Source: Haloarculaceae archaeon (GTDB lineage Archaea; Halobacteriota; Halobacteria; Halobacteriales; Haloarculaceae). Taken from it: a DNA stretch of 14,464 nt. The stretch spans positions 1 to 14,464 of the forward strand of contig JAQCMX010000140.1 in assembly GCA_028274885.1 (NCBI GenBank). Direction: 5' to 3'. How positions within the stretch are numbered: position 1 is the first letter of the stretch; the number at the start of each line of letters is the position of its first letter. The notes below the pieces were generated by a model. That model saw only the letters and a program-made list of their open reading frames with translations. It made no database searches and was not told the origin of the DNA. Position numbers and translations under genes: made by a program. This document shows, one piece after another, positions 6,316-11,547 of the stretch.

Positions 6316-7311
6316 ATGGAGATGCTTGTCGACGGCGAGTGGCAAACCGACGCCTACGAGTCAACAAACGAAGCAGGGGAGTTCGAGCGACAGACCACCG
6401 TCTTCCGGGACCGGATCCGGGACGATCCCGACGCTCGGTTTCCAGCCGAGGCCGGCCGGTATCACCTCTATGTCTCGTATGCCTGTCCGTGGGCCCACCG
6501 GACACTGCTGGTGCGGGCGCTGACGGGTCTCGAGGACGCCGTCACTGTCGATATCGTCGATCCGTTCCGCGACGAGGATGGCTGGCAGTTCACCCCAGAA
6601 CGCGAGGGGTGTACGCCGGATACGGTCAGCGACAGCGATTATCTCCGGGAGCTCTACCAGCAGGCCGACCCGGACGTGACCTGTCGTGTCACCGTCCCGG
6701 TCCTCTGGGACAAACGGAAGGAAACGATCGTCAACAACGAGTCCAAGGAGATCCTCCGGATGCTCGACACTGAGATGGACGAGGTTGCAAAACGGGACGT
6801 GGACCTCTACCCGGAGGGGTATCGCGAGGAGGTCGACCGGATAATCGAGGAGATCTACGAACCGATCAACAACGGCGTCTACCGGGCCGGGTTTGCGAAG
6901 ACACAGACGGCCTACGACGAGGCGGTCGAGGAACTGTTTGTCGCGCTCGATCACTGGGACGAGGTACTCACAGACCAGCGCTACCTCGCGGGCGACCGAC
7001 TCACGGAGGCCGACATCTGTATGTTTACGACGCTGATCCGGTTCGACAACGTCTATCACACCCATTTCATGTGTAACAAACAGCTCATCAGCCAGTACGA
7101 CAACCTCTGGCCGTATCTCCGCGATCTCTACCAGATCCCCGGTGTCGCGGAGACCGTCAAAATGGGCCACATCAAAGAACACTATTACACGACCCACCCC
7201 GATGTGACGCCGACCCGTGTCGTCGCGACGGGACCGGAACTCGACTTTGAAGCGCCTCACGACCGGGATCGACTACCCGGCAAACCGCCGGCGGCCATTC
7301 CACTCAACTAA
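6316..7311 (+). CDS. Glutathionyl-hydroquinone reductase family protein (Xi-class GST, YqjG/ECM4-like)
   Basis: The 331-residue length and architecture match the Xi-class GST family. A thioredoxin-like N-domain has the catalytic Cys57 in CPWAHR, the cis-Pro segment VPVLWD, and the acidic/serine pair in NNESKEI. An all-helical C-domain contains ADICMFTTLIRFD and the family signature NLWPYLRDLY. Family enzymes use glutathione to reduce glutathionyl-hydroquinones. Haloarchaea are known to make gamma-glutamylcysteine instead of glutathione, so the physiological thiol is uncertain. The gene is monocistronic, with its own TATA box. The adjacent divergent DoxX-like remnant recalls the yqjF-yqjG pair of Escherichia coli. 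Confidence in family is high; the substrate is unknown. Confidence 0.92.
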   Translation: MEMLVDGEWQTDAYESTNEAGEFERQTTVFRDRIRDDPDARFPAEAGRYHLYVSYACPWAHRTLLVRALTGLEDAVTVDIVDPFRDEDGWQFTPEREGCTPDTVSDSDYLRELYQQADPDVTCRVTVPVLWDKRKETIVNNESKEILRMLDTEMDEVAKRDVDLYPEGYREEVDRIIEEIYEPINNGVYRAGFAKTQTAYDEAVEELFVALDHWDEVLTDQRYLAGDRLTEADICMFTTLIRFDNVYHTHFMCNKQLISQYDNLWPYLRDLYQIPGVAETVKMGHIKEHYYTTHPDVTPTRVVATGPELDFEAPHDRDRLPGKPPAAIPLN

Positions 7312-7393
7312 TACCGCCGGCTTTTCGCCTGCCTGGAGCAGGTTCGGCCCCGTTCACCGCCGTCTCCTGAACTCGGACGCCCCTGCGCGGGAC

Positions 7394-7400
7394 TTTTATT
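7394..7400 (+). promoter_or_regulatory. TATA box of the DUF429 gene
   Basis: TTTTATT starts 28 nt before the ATG at 7422. It fits a leaderless transcript and supports that start codon. Confidence 0.55.
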
Positions 7401-7421
7401 CGTCCAGTCTGTGATGATAGT

Positions 7422-8168
7422 ATGAGCGAAGCGTACGTGGGTGTCGCCCGGAGTACCGACGGCTGGGTAGCCGTCGTCTTCGACCGGAACGGGTACGATC
7501 ACGCCGAGGTCTTCGAGGAGGTGGGGCAGCTCTGGACCCGGTACGAGAAGGTTGCAACCCGCGTTCTGGTCGACGTACCGGTCGGCCTCGTGGAAAAGGA
7601 GAGCGGAGGCCGCGAGTGTGACTCACTGGCGCGGAATATACTCGGGTCGCGTAGCGCCGCGGTATTTACCCCGCCGGTCCGTGAGGCGACACGAAAGCGC
7701 AGGTATCCCGCAGCGAAACGCGTCAACAGGCGCAAGGCCGATACCGGTCTCTCGAAACAGGCCTTCGCGCGCAGTGACAGCATCGCCGCAGTCGACGACC
7801 TGCTCCGGAACGTGCCCGAAGCGCGTGCGGTGTTCCGGGAGTCACACCCGGAGGTTTGCTATCGGGTATTTGCCGGCGAGCAGCTGGCGTATTCGCAACG
7901 CACTGCCGCGGGTTACGCTGAACGAATGCGTGCGCTGGTTGCGTTTGACACCGACGCACCCCCGGTCGTCCAGGCGACAGCGGAAGCAACAGGTGGCACC
8001 GAAGTCACGGTCAACGACGTCCTGGACGCGGTCGCGCTCGCCTACACCGTCGCCCCCGGCCCAGGATCGCTGCGTTCGCTTCCACCCGAACCGCCGACCG
8101 ACACGAAGGGTCTACCCATGGAGATCTGTTATCGGGCGGAGACACCGCTTGGGCCGTCGGCGGTCTGA
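7422..8168 (+). CDS. DUF429 family protein (predicted RNase H-like fold)
   Basis: The 248-residue protein matches the DUF429 pattern. An N-terminal strand is followed by GW (YVGVARSTDGWVA), then VDVPVGL (about 50-56), RECD (64-67), FTPPVR (82-87), a SKQAF segment (111-115), ESHPEVCYR (140-148) and NDVLDAVALA (198-207). The family is predicted to have an RNase H-type fold with acidic metal ligands; no activity is established to my knowledge. The usual first-strand aspartate (GVD) is Ala9 here, so metal binding at that site may be altered. D51, E140 and the C-terminal aspartates D199/D202 remain. The gene stands alone with its own TATA box and converges on the cold-shock gene 68 nt away. Confidence 0.82.
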   Translation: MSEAYVGVARSTDGWVAVVFDRNGYDHAEVFEEVGQLWTRYEKVATRVLVDVPVGLVEKESGGRECDSLARNILGSRSAAVFTPPVREATRKRRYPAAKRVNRRKADTGLSKQAFARSDSIAAVDDLLRNVPEARAVFRESHPEVCYRVFAGEQLAYSQRTAAGYAERMRALVAFDTDAPPVVQATAEATGGTEVTVNDVLDAVALAYTVAPGPGSLRSLPPEPPTDTKGLPMEICYRAETPLGPSAV

Positions 8169-8217
8169 ACGCACACTTGTCTCGGGTCAGCCGTTGCTAG
8201 CGCTCCCAAGGTCGGCG

Positions 8218-8222
8218 AAAAA
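8218..8222 (-). terminator. T-tract terminator of the cold-shock gene
   Basis: The minus strand reads ATCTTTTTCG, beginning 14 nt after the cold-shock stop codon. The T5 run lies in the convergent intergenic gap and fits archaeal T-tract termination. Confidence 0.4.
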
Positions 8223-8236
8223 GATCTGCGCAGCCG

Positions 8237-8431
8237 TTACAGCCGCGTCAGATTAGTTGCTCGGGGACCCTTCGGAGCGTCCTCGATGTCGAACTCGACT
8301 TCCTGTCCCTCTTCGAGATCCGGGCCGCCGACGTCCTCCATGTGGAAGAACACGTCCTCGTCCGCATCCTCTGTCTCGATGAAACCGTAACCGCCTGTGT
8401 CGTTGAAGAAATCGACCGTACCTTCTGCCAT
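8237..8431 (-). CDS. Cold-shock domain protein (CspA family)
   Basis: This is a 64-residue single OB-fold protein that binds single-stranded nucleic acid. Both RNA-binding motifs are present: RNP1-like GYGFIE (about 14-19) and RNP2-like DVFFHM (about 26-31). A strongly acidic insert (ETEDADED) is typical of halophilic Csp proteins. The start is placed at the ATG at 8431 (MAEGTVDFF), which gives the standard family length. The frame stays open farther upstream, to 8548, but that stretch is not Csp-like and contains a TATA-like TTATCA. Family members act as RNA chaperones; expression conditions here are unknown. It is divergent from the potassium channel gene, with a 273-nt shared upstream region. 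Confidence 0.95.
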   Translation of the reverse strand: MAEGTVDFFNDTGGYGFIETEDADEDVFFHMEDVGGPDLEEGQEVEFDIEDAPKGPRATNLTRL

Positions 8432-8457
8432 TGCGACTGGCAAAACGAGGAGTGGCC

Positions 8458-8463
8458 TGATAA
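8458..8463 (-). promoter_or_regulatory. TATA-like element of the cold-shock gene
   Basis: The minus strand reads GTTATCAG, with TTATCA starting 32 nt before the ATG. It would give a 5' leader of only a few nucleotides. Confidence 0.4.
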
Positions 8464-8560
8464 CCCTTGCGAAGCTCAATGAGGCCGTACTGGCGCCGTG
8501 GTGAGCACAGGCGCGTCCCGCGCCACTCGACGTTACAGGGGCGATCAACCCCTTGGGCGC

Positions 8561-8568
8561 TTATATAC
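8561..8568 (+). promoter_or_regulatory. TATA box upstream of the potassium channel gene
   Basis: CTTATATACTCC is the strongest TATA-like element in the 8432-8704 region. It predicts transcription start near 8588-8592, and therefore a leader of about 115 nt to the ATG at 8705. That is unusual here, where other genes look leaderless. Confidence 0.5.
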
Positions 8569-8601
8569 TCCGGTGAAACAGCTACGAGGGGTCATACTAT
8601 C

Positions 8602-8611
8602 ACCGATCGGT
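8602..8611. repeat. 10-bp perfect palindrome in the channel gene leader
   Basis: ACCGATCGGT is perfectly self-complementary and lies about 10-20 nt after the predicted transcription start of the channel gene. A dimeric repressor could block transcription there; no protein is assigned. Confidence 0.35.
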
Positions 8612-8704
8612 ATACAGGGTACGACGCGGGTATTCTCAGAAATCGAATGTAAGATGATTGCGCTATCTTTTTTGCTCTGTCGGTCAAGACCCACAGTGTC
8701 TACT

Positions 8705-10390
8705 ATGAGTTTTGTCCCCCGATTGATACCGGAAATCGAGTTCTCTCGACGGAACCGGCTTATACTCTACTACTTTTTCGGTCTCGCTATCGTCGTTCTC
8801 ACGTATACGGTCGTGTATAACCTCGCAATGAAGCAGTTGGAGGGTGCAAACCAATCGATATTCGCGTCGTTGGAGTTTGTCGTCCAGACGATGACGACGA
8901 CCGGCTACGGCCAAGACTCGGGACTCTGGAGCCATCCGCTAATGTTCCTGCTCGTTTCACTGACCCAGATCTCCGGCATCGGTATCGGCTTTTTTACCCT
9001 CCGACTGATAATTATTCCCCTGTTCACTGGTGCCGAGGTTAACCTTGACGACCGCCTCACGCCGAAACAAGACCACATCATCATCTGTGAATACCGCCGG
9101 GACTCCGCTGTGTTACTCGATGAACTCGACGAACTCGGTATCGACTACGTGTTGATCTCCTCCTCGGAGGAAAACGCCAGAGCGCTCTCTGACGACGGCT
9201 ATTCCGTCATACACGGTTCCCCGCAGGATGTGGATGCGTTTGAGCGGGCGAGCATCGGGACTGCGAGGGGGGTGATCACAGACGCCAGCGATGCAAACGT
9301 GGACACGATCCTGACGGTGCGGTCGTTGCGCCCGGATATCGAGGTGATCGCGCTCACCGACGACAGCGATCATCGTGATGTGCTGTTAGAGACCGGTGCC
9401 GACAGCGTTCTGTCGCCACACGAGGTGCTCGGGCATCGACTCGCGGAGAAGGCGGTTACCTCATTCAGTTCCGATGTGACCGACACGGTCGATTTGGGGT
9501 CTGACATCGAGGTGGCCGAGATCTCAGTCCAACAGCAGAGTCGGTTGGTCGGGACCCGCATTCGGGACTCGGAGGTCAGAGAGCGAACGGGGGCGAACAT
9601 CATCGGCGCGTGGATCGGCGGCGAACTACAGTTGCCGCCAGATCCGGACGCGGTGATCCGCCCCAACACCGTACTGCTGGTCTCAGGCGGGCAGGACGCA
9701 CTGGAAACGATAACCGACTTCGTTCGGCCGGCACGGACGGTTCGGCAGCACGAACGGATTATCATCGCGGGGATGGGTGAGGTGGGAAAGGCTGCACATT
9801 CAGTCGTCTCGAAGGAGGGGATCGATACTGTGACGATCGACACTGACGACCACAAAGATGTGGATATCGTTGCCGATGCAGGGTCGAAAGCGGCCCTACA
9901 GGAGGCCAGAATCGGAGACGCTGAGGCGATCATCATCGGCCTTCCCGACGATTCATCGAGTTTCCTGACGACAGTCCTCGCACGGTCGCTGGACTCGAGC
10001 ATCGAGGTGTTATCACGGGTGAGTGACACTGATGCTACAAGAAAAGCACTGAGTGCGGGAGCAGACTATGTCCTATCGGTTCCCCGTGTGAGTGCCAGAA
10101 TGATCGCCCAGGAACTCCGTGGCGAAGAGGTCCTGACACCGGCAAGTCAGATTCGGTTCGTCCGGGTCTCCGCGAGCCCGTTCGCCGGATCGACACTCGC
10201 GGAGTCGGGTATCTACGAGAGAACGGGGTGTCGCGTGATCGCTATCGAGGACGAATCCGGACTGTCTGACACCCCTGACCCACGTCGTGAGTTTACCGGC
10301 GACGAGCAGATGACGGTCGTCGGAAGTGACAAATCAGTTCAGGAATTTCTCAAGCAATTTGATCTCTCACAGACAGAAACGGCCGAGTGA
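8705..10390 (+). CDS. Two-TM potassium channel/Trk-type protein with two RCK (TrkA-N/TrkA-C) units
   Basis: The 561-residue protein begins with a pore module. TM1 is at about 17-42, a pore helix carries the selectivity filter TTTGYG (64-69), and TM2 is at about 77-107. Then follow RCK1 (about 124-250), a TrkA-C-like domain (265-342), RCK2 (350-470) and a second TrkA-C-like domain (480-553). RCK2 keeps the dinucleotide loop GMGEVG (356-361). RCK1 has ICEYRRDS at this place and lacks the glycines. It should be a membrane K+ channel gated by nucleotides or ions bound to a cytoplasmic RCK ring; K+ handling is central to haloarchaeal osmotic balance. The ATG at 8705 is chosen because it starts close to TM1. 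An in-frame ATG at 8654 would add 17 residues and cannot be excluded. Confidence 0.9.
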   Translation: MSFVPRLIPEIEFSRRNRLILYYFFGLAIVVLTYTVVYNLAMKQLEGANQSIFASLEFVVQTMTTTGYGQDSGLWSHPLMFLLVSLTQISGIGIGFFTLRLIIIPLFTGAEVNLDDRLTPKQDHIIICEYRRDSAVLLDELDELGIDYVLISSSEENARALSDDGYSVIHGSPQDVDAFERASIGTARGVITDASDANVDTILTVRSLRPDIEVIALTDDSDHRDVLLETGADSVLSPHEVLGHRLAEKAVTSFSSDVTDTVDLGSDIEVAEISVQQQSRLVGTRIRDSEVRERTGANIIGAWIGGELQLPPDPDAVIRPNTVLLVSGGQDALETITDFVRPARTVRQHERIIIAGMGEVGKAAHSVVSKEGIDTVTIDTDDHKDVDIVADAGSKAALQEARIGDAEAIIIGLPDDSSSFLTTVLARSLDSSIEVLSRVSDTDATRKALSAGADYVLSVPRVSARMIAQELRGEEVLTPASQIRFVRVSASPFAGSTLAESGIYERTGCRVIAIEDESGLSDTPDPRREFTGDEQMTVVGSDKSVQEFLKQFDLSQTETAE

Positions 10391-10426
10391 TCAGGGCCGT
10401 CCTCTGGGAGGGCAGGTAAGTAACGG

Positions 10427-10431
10427 TTTTT
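10427..10431 (+). terminator. T-tract terminator after the channel gene
   Basis: GGTTTTTCG lies 37 nt past the channel stop, following a short CCTC-TGG-GAGG stem. It overlaps the palindrome TTTTCGAAAA (10428-10437). Termination here would split the channel from the Usp gene downstream. Confidence 0.4.
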
Positions 10432-10498
10432 CGAAAAGACCCAGACAGGTTCCTTTCGTACCCGAAGGCCGAAGTAGCAGGGACAAAGATATTAACGC

Positions 10499-11221
10499 GT
10501 GTCCCTGGGCAGTAATTCGAGCATACTTGTACCGGTCGATCTCTCAAGTGACAGGCCATCAGTTCCGCCGCTCATCGATCTCTGTCGCTCGGTCGATGTC
10601 GTGCTTCTCGGTTACTATCCGGTGCCCGATCAGGCAGCACCCGCACAGCTCAGGCAGGACCACGAATCAGCGGCAGCAGACACACTGGCCGAAACTGCCG
10701 ACGAGTTCCGCGACAGTGGCATCGACGTAACCGATGTCCTCGTGTTCACGCACGACCGAACGGACACTATCGACCGCGTTGCCAACGAATACGGCTGTGA
10801 TGCCGTCCTGACCCTACGTGAGGTCGAGCGCATCGAGCGGGTACTCGTGCCGGTGCGCGGTGATACGAATCTCGATCGTATTGTGTCTCTCCTTGCAGCT
10901 GTTATGCAGATGAGCGACGCGTCGATCACGTTCTTTCACTCCGTCGTCGACAGCGAGCCAAGCCAGGGTGAATTCCTCGTCCGCGGGGCCGTAGATCGCC
11001 TCGCCGAGGCCGGAATCGAACGCGAGCGGATCGACTGGCAGCTCTCGGACGAGGACTCGCCACACGACGAAATCATCGAACTTGCGCGGGAGTACGATCT
11101 TTTGATCCTTGGCGAAACAAAACCGTCGCTCGGTGAACGGATCTTTGGGACCATCCCGACACGTATCATCGACGAAGTGGACAGACCTGCGTTTATCGTA
11201 CGGGATATCGAACAGAACTAA
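10499..11221 (+). CDS. Universal stress protein with two UspA-like domains
   Basis: The 240-residue protein has two degenerate UspA folds. The first starts at SILVPVD (about 8-14) and stops at about 112 without the usual glycine-rich ligand loop. The second starts at RVLVPV (about 114-119) and ends with LILGETKPSLGERIFGT and FIVR. The ATP-type Usp motif is G-2x-G-9x-G-(S/T). Here the second Gly is Lys and the spacing is one shorter, so ATP binding is doubtful. GTG at 10499 is the only possible start: a stop codon lies in frame at 10493 and no ATG follows early. It sits between the RCK channel and the permease with fused Usp domains, suggesting a partner role in transport control (inference). 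Confidence 0.83.
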   Translation: MSLGSNSSILVPVDLSSDRPSVPPLIDLCRSVDVVLLGYYPVPDQAAPAQLRQDHESAAADTLAETADEFRDSGIDVTDVLVFTHDRTDTIDRVANEYGCDAVLTLREVERIERVLVPVRGDTNLDRIVSLLAAVMQMSDASITFFHSVVDSEPSQGEFLVRGAVDRLAEAGIERERIDWQLSDEDSPHDEIIELAREYDLLILGETKPSLGERIFGTIPTRIIDEVDRPAFIVRDIEQN

Positions 11222-11325
11222 TCCGAGGATGGTCAGAATTTAAATGCATTTGGTTCGACTGCCCTCAGGCATTCAGAACGAAACTATTACCAGTCCCCGG
11301 TTATTAGTGACGACTGTGCTGATTC

Positions 11326-11341
11326 CCGCCTGCGTAGGCGG
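11326..11341. repeat. Perfect 6-bp hairpin
   Basis: CCGCCT and AGGCGG are perfectly complementary around a GCGT loop. No T-tract follows on either strand close by, so it is not a standard terminator. It lies upstream of the permease promoter candidate. Confidence 0.35.
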
Positions 11342-11406
11342 CAAAAGGTGTCGCGGCGGCCAGCCCCCGCGAGTAACTAAATTCTCCACCCATGAATGCG
11401 AACATC

Positions 11407-11414
11407 CATATACC
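11407..11414 (+). promoter_or_regulatory. Candidate TATA element for the permease gene
   Basis: CATATACC would start transcription near 11436 and give a leader of about 110 nt before the ATG at 11548. No TATA-like sequence occurs at -29 of that ATG. Confidence 0.35.
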
Positions 11415-11547
11415 AGAGACTCGCAGGCGGTGGCCGAATCAGCCATCACACGACCGCACGAGCCGCGTGCTTTTACAGCACAGCCACACAACTGAGTAGC
11501 TCCCTTGTCGGTGCGCGGGGGACATTGCATCTCCCGAAGGGTCCGGC

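Larger units (their letters stand above)
11222..11547. other. Intergenic region between the Usp and permease genes
   Basis: These 326 nt hold no convincing gene; open frames on both strands show no domain and lack acidic halophilic composition. Visible signals are an AT-rich segment with palindrome AAATGCATTT (11242-11251) just after the Usp stop, a 6-bp hairpin at 11326-11341, and a TATA-like CATATACC at 11407-11414. Confidence 0.6.

Noticed and set aside
6361..7260. 299-codon antisense frame across the reductase gene
   Set aside because: It is a shadow frame caused by GC-rich codon bias; the sense strand encodes a complete Xi-class GST.
8432..8548. Upstream extension of the cold-shock gene to ATG 8548
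   Set aside because: The extra 39 residues are not Csp-like. The family length of about 64 residues is reached from ATG 8431, and a TATA-like site lies within the extension.
8498..8704. Upstream extension of the channel gene to ATG 8498
   Set aside because: It contains the strong TATA box and non-conserved basic sequence. TM1 starts about 17 residues after ATG 8705.
9370..10029. 219-codon minus-strand frame inside the channel gene
   Set aside because: It is Ser/Thr-rich shadow translation antisense to the RCK domains.
11244..11530. Open frames on both strands between the Usp and permease genes
   Set aside because: They show no domain, unusual composition for this organism and no supporting promoter spacing.
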